Shown here: in pieces, positions 53,747-64,000 of the stretch
How positions within the stretch are numbered: position 1 is the first letter of the stretch
Layout of the letters: the number at the start of each line of letters is the position of its first letter
NCBI GenBank assembly: GCA_024500155.1
Contig: CM044874.1
Location: 8,137,001 to 8,201,000, forward strand
Reading direction: 5' to 3'
DNA length: 64,000 bases
DNA from: Chenopodium formosanum
Lineage: Eukaryota; Streptophyta; Magnoliopsida; Caryophyllales; Amaranthaceae
Translations under genes and position numbers: made by a program
Notes under the pieces: model-generated
The model's database searches: none
Seen by the model: only the letters and a program-made list of their open reading frames with translations
Told to the model about the DNA's origin: nothing

Positions 53747-54666
53747 TTTATAACCCAAATTTAAGCTAATTTCGAGGGTTTTGGGGTGTAATTCGAAGTA
53801 AATTCTTTTTTTTTTCTCACTTTTTTTTTTTGAGATTTTTGGTGGAATTCGAAGGTTTGAGGGTGTGTTTCTGGGTTAGCTCGAGTGCATGCAAGGAGTT
53901 TGATGGAGCGAATTTTGGAATTGAGATTACAATTTTTTTTTTTGAGATTTTTTTTTTGAATAGCGGAACATAATTTTTTTGGGTTCTATATTACCAGATT
54001 TTTTGCTATTGTTTTTTGGTTTAATTTGGTTGCAATTTTTTAGGATTATAGTTTATTTAGGATTTTTATTAATTTTGGTGTCCAAATTTGATGCAGGTTT
54101 TACACTCCACACAGAAAAAGGATTCAAATATCAAGATGATGTAGATTTTGGTGTTTTAATTCGATGTTTTAATGTAATTTTTTTTTTTCTGAAATTGTAA
54201 TATAATGTTGTAATGTAATGTAATATCAATTTTTTTTTTTCTGTAATTCGATGAATATATATATGTCATTATTAATTTATTTGATGAATGTGATTATTGT
54301 ATGTATTTTGTTTTTAATATTATTTTCTGTTAATATTTAAGTAAAAAAAAATTATTGAAAAAAATTATATTTTTTGGGCACTTTTGGCATCGGTTAACCG
54401 GTGCCAAAAACAAGCAAATAATTTTTTTTGCCCATTTTTGGCACCGGTTAACTGGTGCCAATTGTGAGTTTTGGCATTGGTTTGAACCGGTGCCTTTTTA
54501 AACCACTTATTGGCACCCCCCACATTGGCACCGGTTCAAACCGGTGCCTTAGGCCGGGTTTGAACCGGTGCCAATTTCATTTTTTCACGTAGTGTGAAAT
54601 TAAGTAAATGTGGACAGACCCTTAGTTTTATTAATCCTTCTTCTTTTCACTTTATTTAAACATTTA

Positions 54667-54903
54667 CTTCTTTTGTTTTTCTAATTGCACCATTTTTCAT
54701 TTTACGCTTGTTGACGCAATATTTTGACCATTAATATCTTTGATTATATTTAAGAAAAAATCATAAAAATTCGAGACGAATCTAACGAGATTCCACATGA
54801 CCATATTTATCCTTACGGATAAATCATAAAAGATGGTAAAAGGAGTTTGTGTGAACATTGTAAAATCCCAAATGGTGCAACTAAAAATAAAAACCGGAGG
54901 AAG
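54667..54903. mobile_element. Stowaway-like MITE, 237 bp
   Basis: CTTCTTTTGTTTTTCTAATT ... TAAAAATAAAAACCGGAGGAAG inverted ends (GGTGCAACT / ATTGCACC inside), TA on both sides. The first bases of the left end are decayed. Confidence 0.7.
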
Positions 54904-55546
54904 TATATAATAGTTTAAGTCCAGTTTAGTAAATACCACCTATAAGTTTTAATAAGTATAATTCCGTAAGTTGAAAAACACAAACATAATAGAGAATTAG
55001 TAAATATAATTATATAAGCTTTAACATGTAAAATTAATTAAAATCAATTAAAAAAATTAATTAAATTAGCAAAAATTATCTAAGTTAAATAAAATTAATT
55101 TTAATTTAGCAAAAATAAAACGAAGATAGAAAAGAAGAGTGGCATTCATTTGCACTTGTAAGTGAATTAAACTATCATCCTTGTGATTAGGTTACCCAAG
55201 TTTATTTCATGATCCATTCAAAGTTTAACTTTGTTTTCAAATGATACTCATGTTCCACTTTTTACAAAAATTCTAAATCAATATTTAATTAAGCATAACA
55301 TATATTGGATCTTGCAAACGAACACCCTCGAAGGGTTAGATAAACATTTAAAATACTTTTTAAAGTGATATAAATTTGGGAATGCACGACAAAATCACGT
55401 GTTAATTGATGTAATTAATGCTCATTTCAATTATTATTACCACTTTTAGTTATCTAATCCAACACTCCCGGGGCGGCGTTCGTTAGCTTTCGTCATGTAC
55501 ATTTTCAATTTGTAATATAAAAAGTTTTGAGAAATTAAACACATGC
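54904..55546. other. AT-rich DNA without supported features
   Basis: No open frame of interest and no termini that pair. Confidence 0.55.
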
Positions 55547-55554
55547 GAAATCAT

Positions 55555-56107
55555 TAGGGGTGTCTATTCGGTTTTTGATTTGGATTTAGGCCAACTCCAA
55601 ACTGATTCGAATTAAAATTCGAATTTTGATTTTAAAATCCAATCCGATCCAAATTTCTCATGAATCCAATCCAATCCAAGCCGAATTAGAATTCGGTTAT
55701 TTGGATATGATCCAAAAATCTGAATTGAAATACATTGCAAATTTTTAGGGACTAAATTGATTATAAAAATAAAAATGCAATTATAAAAAGCTTAGTCTTA
55801 AATACATAGTTGTACATGATTAATACAAATATTAAAAAAAATAATTTTTATAAATGTAATTATCAACATAAATTTACATGATTAATATAAGGTATCCTTA
55901 TTTGTAAAAGCATGGTTTCATATATTTCGGTTAATTCGGTTTTCTGGATCCAAACAAGGTCAATCCGATTCGATCCGAAAATCCGAATTTAAAAAAAAAA
56001 AAATCAATCCTATCCGATTCAATTTAAAGTTTGGATCTGATCCAAATTATTAATTCGGTTAGGATAGAATTGGATTTCGGTTTTTATCCGAATAATGGAC
56101 ACCTCTA
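55555..56107. mobile_element. hAT-like MITE, 553 bp
   Basis: TAGGGGTGTCTATTCGG ... CCGAATAATGGACACCTCTA inverted ends. The flanking 8-bp duplication is GAAATCAT (55547-55554) / AAAATCAT (56108-56115), one mismatch, as expected for hAT. Inside are many CCGAAT / ATTCGG and GATCCAAA motifs in both orientations. Confidence 0.82.
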
Positions 56108-57219
56108 AAAATCATTATAGATCCAGATATGGGAATATATTACATTTATCATCCTTTTATTTGAAATTTCAGGATTGATTTGATTTGAAACAACTTATGC
56201 GACCCACCATCCATGTTCCATTTAATTAAGAGTTGTTTCATCAATTATTCATCACAAATACTTGTTTATGATAAAAATCACCTATGGGTGACGTAAGTTT
56301 AGGACTCCAAGGTTAGTGGATGGAGTTAGGATAAAAAATGAAAGCGAACAAAAGAAATACATGATAGGATTTGAGGTGTAATTGTGATTGATTAATGTTG
56401 TTATTTCGGATGATATACTACAAGAGGGGGGTGAATTGTAGTATGTTCCTAGAGCCTACTTTTCGCGGAATATAAATTGATTGCTGTTAGGAATTTAGAC
56501 AATGCAAAGCGGATTTTACGAGGAAACCATCCAGAGCCCAACTGGAAGTTAAATTTCAACCCACCAAGGGATTTTCAACACAAACATTTCACTATAATAG
56601 GGAAATACCGAATTACAACCTATTATATACAAATACCTTTCTCACAAGTTCCACCAAGGACATTGCTACTCGATAGGACCCTATCCTACCCAACCTAAGT
56701 CCCACACTTAGATTCACTCGTACTTCCAAAGTACTACTCACAGCTACAACTCGAATTTTAGAGACTTTCAAACTCCTCACACCCCAATACATAAAACACT
56801 CAAAACCCCTTTTCCCAATTACAAGATCTCAAAGAATAACTCTAAATACATATCAATGAATAAAGAGATAAAACTAATATGTTGGACACTTAAGATATGT
56901 CTGGAACTTATTGGACGAACTGAAACCAAACTTGACTGGAACTTTGACCTAGAGGTTTGACATGGCTTCGTGGTGAAGGATAAAACCATTAAGCATGACC
57001 ACTAAGCTTCGTCAGCCTCGACTTTGAATGAATACATATGAGCATATTTATAGTACACCCAAATCATTCTTTTCGTAAAAGATAAGTTTTCTCAAAAGAT
57101 ATGTTCAAAAGATATTTACTAAAAATAAGTTTTTCAAAAATATATCTTTTTGTTAAGAATATATTCTGTCAATAATAATAAGATATATTTGCTATAAAAA
57201 TCAGATTTTAATTAAAGCA

Positions 57220-57450
57220 TATACTTTCCAAATATATTAACTTATCTTTTTCAAAAGATATACTTATCATAAAATCAGATTTTATTCCAAACTTATATTT
57301 TCCAAGTATACTAGCTTATCTTTTTTAAAAGATATACTTATCATAAAATCAGATTTTATTCCAAACTTATATTTTCCAAATATACTAGTTTATCTTTTTC
57401 AAAGATATACTTTTAATAAAATCATATTTTATTCAAAACTTATTTTTGCT
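57220..57450. repeat. 74-bp tandem repeat, about 2.7 copies
   Basis: CTTATCTTTTT starts units at 57241 and 57315, with TTTATCTTTTT at 57389. Each continues AAAGATATACTTATCATAAA and then ATCAGATTTTATTCCAAAC; the last copy is more divergent. Confidence 0.88.
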
Positions 57451-57939
57451 TAAAATACTTTCCAAAAATAACTTTTCTTTTTTCCAAAACGGATTTATTA
57501 GAAAATAAATATCTTTATTCTGTAAAACCAAATCCCTAAAGATATGCACGTATTATAGGTAAATATTTATATCATTAAATCGACCTTTAACGACATGAAG
57601 ATGGACTTAAGTTCCGATTAGGTTCTGGAACTCTGACAGTCTATGAGTTCCTGACAAGTCAGTAACTCTAATTTCATTGACTATCATGAGTTCACCTTGG
57701 CTCTTTAGGCTTGTTCTAGACTGACTTTTATGTCCAACATACTTACATGAATCCTAGAGCAATATACTTTGATTTCTCCGTCTTCATGCTGTTTCTTTGA
57801 AACTCTTGATCTGGAATCTTGTAGTATTGATGTATTATAGATCTTAGGGAAACGTTCCACTTCTGGAACCTCAGGCCAAGTTCCTAACTAGAACTTGCTG
57901 TCTTCAACGCAGACCAAGTCAACTCCTTAACTTGCTATC

Positions 57940-58045
57940 TTCAAGTTCCTGTTAGGGAACTTAGATAGTTCTTGTTGGAGAACTAAGTACCTGTTAGGGA
58001 ACATGGAACTCTTCATGTACCTGTTAGGGAACATGCTCCGGATTT
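57940..58045. repeat. GTTAGGGAAC short repeats
   Basis: CCTGTTAGGGAAC occurs three times (57948, 57989, 58020), with a related TTGTTGGAGAAC between the first two. It may reflect decayed tandem units. Confidence 0.7.
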
Positions 58046-58860
58046 CGTGGAAAAGCCTCCCAAAAATTCCTTCTGGATCTTGTTAGAGAATACCTTCAGG
58101 TTCCTTCATGATTCGGTTCTCATGGGAGAACCTGCTTTAGAATCATTCATTCTTTCTTGTTCCTCTTGAAGTCTTCTATGTTCCAACCCATTGACTTCAC
58201 CTAAGTCAGTTCCTATCTTCACATAAACATTTAAGAGAAACATTAGATTGAAGTTTGTTTGTCATAAACAAACTTCAAGTGAGAGAACTAATTAAACTTA
58301 AAGCTACGTAAATACTCATACACATATAAAAGTCATGTATGCATAGTGTACTTACCTCATGAAGCAAACATATGCAAACACTATTTACATAGTTACCTTC
58401 ATGGTTCTTTAAAATCATCATGCTTATCAACCATGACACTCATCATGGTTCTTGTTTTTCTATTGCTTATCATATATTGCTCAGGTTCCTTATATATATT
58501 CGTGGCATTGCTCAGGTTCCATGTATCCTATTCCAAGCATAACTTGTTCTTTCTATGCACAACTTAACAAACACGTTAGATAGATAATCATCATTAGTTT
58601 ACAATCATCTAAACCTAATTACTCAACAAATGTGAAACAAATCAATGAAATAGTAATAAGAACAAGAAAAACAATAATAATTAAAAAAGAACACAATGAT
58701 TTATGTGGTTTGGTCAAATTAGACATACATCTATAAGTTTGGTGGGGGATTCGAGGGCTTCTTCACTATAATGTGTGGTGAACGAGAGAATAATATAATA
58801 AGTCCCAATCTTAATGGTTCAAGGGTATGATCTAATCGATCACCTAAAGGGTCCTTTTAT

Positions 58861-61800
58861 AACATAAGGAATTAAACATTAACAAAACTCTAAAGTACTC
58901 CCTAAGTATAGCTCTTATAGCCATCGTCCTAAACATACCCGAGATTAGGAAATATTCTATAAAGTGTGTTGCGCTTCAACCGGACAAAAACGTCTACCCT
59001 CGACTATGCACAAGCTTGCCATGCAAAGCACATATGTGCCAAGTGGCGGAGCCACTATAGGTCCTGGTGCCCTACCAGATTTTTGTTTTTCTTAAAAAAA
59101 AAGTTACTAAAAATGTAAAAATACAAAGTGTACTATGTTACCTAAACTTCCACTAGCCTAGTGGTTGGAAACTTGTAACATAGAGCATTACTTTGCTTTC
59201 CCTTAATCCCTTATCCAACATTTATTTTTTTCCCTTTTTTTTTTAATTTTTTTTTTTAATTTATTTTCTTAGTGTCCTTATTTTTTTTTATCCTCTCCTT
59301 ATTCTTTTTATGCTTAATGTCCTTATTTTTTAAAATTTTTTTTTCTTAATATCCTATTGTGGTACACAGATGTGTCTTGATTTTTTTTTTTTTTTTTTGG
59401 CGGTATGTAGATGTGTCTATTTTTTTTTTCTGGTTTATTGTCCTATTAGTACGTAGATGTGTCTTGATTTTTTTAATTTTTTTTTTAAATTAAAGAGCAT
59501 GATAAAAGTGTTCTAGTAGTAGGTGCCCTACCATTGTTAAAATCCTCGCTCTACCATTGTATGTGCCCCTTTCTAAAGGCTGAGGCAGAAGCACAAATTT
59601 TGAAATTTTCGACCAGGCACAATTGCATAGATGTGCCCTTTTTGGCACGGGCGTGTTAGGTCGAGCACTCTTCAACAAGTTCCACCTTCATCAGTTCTTC
59701 TTAAAACAGCCATGACTCTTAAGAGAGCTTTCCAGTTTCCACTAGTCATATCAAATCCACATATCTCTCAATCTATAGGAAATCTAATAAAAAAAAATAA
59801 TATCAAATCCACATGTTATTCCCCTTCATAAAAAATTTAAGATATCTTAGGTAAGGCAATTATGATCTAATGTGATGAGCAAATTTTATGATTGTAGTAG
59901 TTTAAATTAAAACACCTAAGTAAATAAATCTACCAAATTTTCACATGAGCGAGTTTACAGAAAGAACATTTATACCCTTAATCTTTCGAAGGTAACAAAT
60001 GAAAAGTAATTTTGATGAGATGCACTAGGTTAGCACTAATCAATTCCCTTTTTTTTACTTATCCTTAAATTATGCAATGCATGCTGCATTATTCTTATAT
60101 AAAGTTGTGGTGGTTTTTCCCAGAAAATACACCACAATCTCATCTTATATGTTGAATTACTGATACTAATCATGTTTATTCACGGCTATATTTATGGATT
60201 GCTAAGATCTATGAATGGTAACAAGAAATATGTAAAGTAGGTTTTTTCATAGAATATGAAGAAATGGTAGTATCACAATATTTAAACATATATTTCTAAA
60301 TTGTGATCTAGCGAGTTATGTGGATTAGATATTTACCTTGTATCCCCAAAATGAATAAAATCTTATTTGGATAGATTAAAAACAGCAAACGTTTTTTCCG
60401 TAATAGTAGGGGCAGGTCCCACGGAACTTGGAATTGCTGCATGCTTAACCAAAAAATTATACGTCCCTGCATTGTCTTGGAAAAAAAAAAAAAAAAAGAT
60501 TGTTGTGCTTCTATTTGGAAAGATATGAGCATATATCTGATAGATGCCTTTTATTTAGGAAATGAATTCTGCTCTTTGCCTTATAAGCTCTATGCACCAC
60601 AAGCTAAGAATATATAAGTATGAATAACTACATATAGATTATATTGATGATTATGTTTTTTATTTCGATAATTGGCCAATATCCAATCTAATGAATTTGT
60701 ATATCTTTTGAAGAAACCATAGAATGTGGGGCTAGTTGAATCCAGGTACACATTAGTGAAAGAAATTAGTGTTTTAATTTGGCATCGTGAGGTTGCTTAG
60801 ATAACACATACATACACACTTTGTGCTTTATTATCCCAAGCTACGAAAAATGTTTCACAATAAAACTTAACTTTATAAAAGATGAAAAAAATGTGAAAAA
60901 ACTAACCGAATATTTAGTTACAACTGAATTACTATATCTAATTTTCATTCCAGAATTACCACATAAAATGACGAAAATATTCATGTCTTTAATATCTCCA
61001 CTAACATTCACCAACGTGCATTTTATCTGCCTTAAAATCCTAAAACTTAGAGGTATTCATGGGGTAATTTTTGCACATGCCATTTTCAAAGTATATAAAT
61101 TAAACAAGTGAAAGTATTGTGGTGAAATTAAATATCTAAGGTGGAAACATAATAATCAATAAACTCTATAAAATCAATTTTACCCATATGATTCTTGCTT
61201 GAAACTCTTAGGGAAATAAACAAGTTAAAGTTCTTTAGCTATATGAAGATGACATAATCATATGCGCGTATTTTTCACAGAAAGTACGAAAATCTTCTTT
61301 TTCAAGAACAATGTAAGGAACAATATTTTTATTTGGTTAAGAATGCAACAATAATGCCAAGTCCTAGAGGAGCTGCTTCTACTATTAGGAATAATATTTC
61401 CTATATATATTGGATCTCTTATAATATTACTATTTTGCAAAAGAAGGTATATATTTAAAGGAAAAAAAACAAAGAATTAAGAGTGGATGTTTCTTTAATT
61501 TGAAAGAAAATTTGAGACTAAATAGTGTGTTTAGAATGACCCCTCTAGATATGTTTAGCTTATACATAAAGGGTTGAGTTGTAAAATTTTCTATAGCTTA
61601 GAACCAACCTTTTTCATGCGATATGACAATTAATATTTGTAAAATGATTACAAGTATTTTTGTGATGATTTTGATATCTTTTTGGAGGAAAACATTGGCA
61701 TGCGATAAATAATGGACAATTTGGATTTCTTAGATCACCATCATATAACTTAGAAGGATGTGAAAAAAGTGAGAAAACACAATTAAAAAAAAATCATTTC

Positions 61801-62221
61801 CTATATTTAATCTGAAGATAAATTAGTAATTTTTTTGATGTATCTGCGGTAATTTTGTCTTTTCTTGACATTTTTATGAAGCCTAAATGAGCTATATACA
61901 AAATTTGTCATTAATCAACTCTCTAAATTCTTTAGTTCTCAAATTAAATATATGTTCTTATGAACTTGAGATAATTCACGTTGGGAATACATCATCCGTT
62001 TCATAATGTTAGTCTCATTTATGTACATCGATGTAAATTTTTGATCGCAAATATGTTTAATCTTACAATAGAAAAAATAATAAAAATTAGATATTAATAA
62101 TGCCCTCATCAAGCCAAGATAAATTAAATTAGATTTCATATGACTATTTATTCTTTATGCATAAAGAGAAAGTAGGAAGATGTTATCTCATTTTTAATAG
62201 TCAAAAGATTCTAAATGTGAA
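58861..62221. other. AT-rich DNA, no supported gene
   Basis: 59080-59480 is T-rich with repeated CAGATGTGTCTTGATTTTTT / GTAGATGTGTC units (three or four). The remaining sequence has only short open frames without domains. Confidence 0.5.
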
Positions 62222-62224
62222 TAA

Positions 62225-62559
62225 GTCCCTATTCATTTCACCTTACGAAAATAATATTCAATAAAACTAATTTCGGTTCAACAAATATAATTCCAGTTCA
62301 ATAAAAATAAGTTCGGTTAGTTCAGTAAAAATAAATCCAGTTTAGTAAGTAAAAATAAGTAATGTTAAAAAAAAATGTAATAGAGAATACATAAAAATAA
62401 TTTCAATTCAGAAAAAACTAATATCAACCCAGTAAAAATAATTTTAGTTTCGTAAGTTTAATTTCATTGAGTAAAAAATAATTTAAATTCTTCAAAAGTA
62501 ATTTCAATTCTGTAAAAATAATTTTAGTTTATTAAGAATAAGGTGAAGTGAACAGGGCC
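62225..62559. mobile_element. Divergent (TTCAG)n-family Tourist-like MITE
   Basis: GTCCCTATTCATTTCACCTT ... AAGGTGAAGTGAACAGGGCC inverted ends, with TAA on both sides. The arms are AAAAATAATTTCAGTT-type repeats in place of pure pentamers. Confidence 0.8.
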
Positions 62560-63148
62560 TAATATTACGAAACTAGGGAGTAGAAAGTATACACATATTT
62601 TTTCCCTTTAATTTACATTGAAGAAAATATTAAATGGAAAGGCGCATAGGTGAAAAGGCACTAAATTTTCCTAATAACCTATGTTTCTTTAATTAAATTT
62701 CACCCACACTGAAGAAATATTGTAAAATGAAGAACGATGCAAGTGGAACTTAATTATGATTATATGATGTCTAATTATGTAACAAATTAAAAGCTATGTA
62801 CATGTATTGTATTTTGGCCATTTTCCATAGACTAATTATCATATGGATTATTTGAAAATAAATATCTTTGTGCATGGTTGACATTATAGATATAGTTGTG
62901 AACCAAGTTTACCGAGGACATGTATGTTAAATGGTAAGCATACTAGGTTTCATGAATAATACAAATGGTGGAAGACTGGAAGCTATAGTTGGGGAAATAG
63001 GTTTTGGGTGGAAAATCTCTTTTCAAGTTGGAGGGGAAACATTTCTCATGAACTTTAGTGTCATTTTATTTTAAAATAACCATTATAGAGTCATACACAA
63101 GTTCATTACCAGCAATATGGATAATTATTTATTATCACCAACTTATAA

Positions 63149-63219
63149 GAGCCTGAACTGAGCTGAATTGAATTGAACTGAACTGACTGAACTGAAATTA
63201 AACTGAAGATAACAGGCCA
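63149..63219. mobile_element. Short (TTCAG)n Tourist-like MITE, about 71 bp
   Basis: GAGCCTGAACTGAGCTG ... ACTGAAGATAACAGGCC with TAA outside both ends. Only one pentamer arm remains, so it is an internal-deletion derivative. Confidence 0.65.
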
Positions 63220-64000
63220 TAAAAGAGTTATAAATATAGATGATACTGTCCATTTTAGTAATAACTATCAACAAACTTGAAGCTTAAGTGGGTAAATTAT
63301 GCCCTTGTAGTGTATAAGTGTATTCCTCAACAGTCAAGACCCTTAATTTCATCCTGTTCTTCTTGGTCCACACCAATCTATATTAAGATTATAGAAGGCA
63401 AATTAAAAGGGACAATATGCATGCAAATGAATGACTTGAAAATCTGGTGTAGTACAAATTACCAAAATAAAGTTTTCCTTTTTTTTTTATGAGCATGCAA
63501 AAATATGCTTTGGCAGGAATGAGATGACTACTCTATGATGTGAAAAGGAGATGGATCAATGCATCACTGCAGGATGGCTGGATGTTTTCATCAACAGCAT
63601 CCTATACATCTCAAATTTTGGCCAGTGGTCCGTGGAGTGTGGGTTGGATTACTTCTTGTTCTTAGTAGCGGGCAGTGACATTATATGTTCTTCCCGTGAT
63701 CATAACGTTAGGGATTTATTAGGGTGTATTCTTTTCATCTGTAATTTAACTTTAATTTATTTGTTAATTTAAGTTATTTGAATTTATGACATAGTGAACT
63801 TTTTTTCTTTGTAAAATGAGGGAAATAAGAGGCAAGGAGAACATGCCTTAATTTCATTTTCATCACACTTGATGGAAGTTTAAGTTGAATTGCACATTTG
63901 TTTTATACTATTACATATATATAGTTTCATGGTTTTGTATTATGTTGGTTGCATGTGTTGCTTGCTTTTAGGAAACAGTTATGAAAGTTGATGTCAAATA
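63220..64000. other. No supported feature to the window end
   Basis: Two frames of about 70 residues (63277-63492, 63551-63772) have no domain, codon bias or splice context to support them. Confidence 0.5.

Larger units (their letters stand above)
53111..54594. mobile_element. CACTA-2: non-autonomous CACTA-type element with ACCGGT repeats
   Basis: Ends CACTAGTAGAAAATAT and ...TTTTTTCACGTAGTG, with TGA duplicated at 53108-53110 and 54595-54597. Subterminal arrays of GGCACCGGTT / AACCGGTGCC in both orientations. The inside has a CT-rich leader-like segment (53330-53480), a CAA/CAC-rich stretch and the 56-bp palindrome shared with CACTA-1. No transposase. Confidence 0.88.
51518..54621. mobile_element. 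(TTCAG)n Tourist-like MITE carrying two later insertions
   Basis: The left part (51518-51694) starts GGGCCTGTTCACATTTAC after TTA. The right end AATTAAGTAAATGTGGACAG, then ACCC, is followed by TTA (54622-54624). Between them sit a solo LTR and CACTA-2. Without these the MITE would be about 200 bp, like its relatives. Confidence 0.85.
56400..58860. repeat. Unclassified dispersed-repeat-like region
   Basis: It opens with ACAAGAGGGGGGTGAATTG, a motif I associate with plant repeats, and near its end carries GATTTATGTGGTTTGGTCAA, often seen together with it. Between them lie a 74-bp tandem array and CCTGTTAGGGAAC units. No coding domain, no paired LTR found. Superfamily unknown. Confidence 0.4.

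Noticed and set aside
63277..63772. Two frames of about 70 residues near the window end
   Set aside because: Typical chance length for this base composition and no motif seen.
1..64000. tRNA, rRNA, snoRNA or organelle-derived inserts
   Set aside because: I looked for tRNA A/B-box patterns and organelle gene motifs and found none I could defend. A tRNAscan-SE and organelle BLAST run would be decisive.
1..64000. A new multi-gene defence or biosynthetic system
   Set aside because: Only one intact host gene and one broken locus are present, 31 kb apart. The other recognisable coding sequence is retrotransposon pol and gag.

Overview
This is plant nuclear DNA, AT-rich and intron-containing, from an accessory, transposon-dominated stretch. 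The retrotransposon types, the Stowaway, Tourist, CACTA and Helitron-like elements, and a broken copy of a large protein family I know mainly from spinach, beet and quinoa relatives point to a Caryophyllales plant (Amaranthaceae/Chenopodiaceae). That assignment is inference. I see no bacterial-type operon, CRISPR array, rRNA or confident tRNA.

Only one host gene looks intact. It lies on the + strand at 36998-41729 in three exons joined by consistent GT-AG junctions, and encodes about 494 residues ending in a DUF4378 domain (TRM/TON1-recruiting-motif-like family). A second, minus-strand multi-exon locus (about 5350 down to 284) carries a recognisable 'GFGGLL...WLCHHF...DWCGYV...HWSDEKV' protein but has frame breaks, an in-frame stop and a 1.4 kb CACTA-type element inside an exon, so I call it a pseudogene.

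Layout: 0-5.4 kb broken gene with CACTA-1 (2183-3599); 6-10 kb microsatellites, a Stowaway MITE, a TIR element between two (AT)n tracts and a 1 kb foldback element with an inner Tourist-like MITE; 10.0-10.95 kb a Tourist-like MITE split by a giant hairpin; 14.7-19.0 kb a complete-ended but defective Ty1/copia element; 20.1-22.7 kb a tandem run of five Helitron-like units; 23.5-28 kb a solo LTR, trinucleotide tracts and a cluster of (TTCAG)n Tourist-like MITEs; 28-36 kb further MITEs and hairpins; 36.5-42 kb the DUF4378 gene; 43.8-46.9 kb CACTA-3 inside a Stowaway MITE; 48.3-48.9 kb a TRIM-like mini-retrotransposon; 49.2-50.3 kb a palindromic minisatellite; 51.5-54.6 kb a three-layer nest (MITE, then CACTA-2, then solo LTR); 55.5-56.1 kb a hAT-like MITE; 56.4-58.8 kb an unclassified repeat with a 74-bp tandem array; 59-64 kb AT-rich DNA with two more MITEs.

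There is no gene system here whose parts work together. The interest lies in the transposon archaeology. Several insertions keep readable target-site duplications, so relative order can be worked out. A CTGAA/TTCAG-rich Tourist-like family occurs at least twelve times. Two CACTA-type elements with unrelated ends share a 56-bp internal palindrome. Two insertions consist of almost nothing but a poly(A) tract between 18-19 bp duplications.
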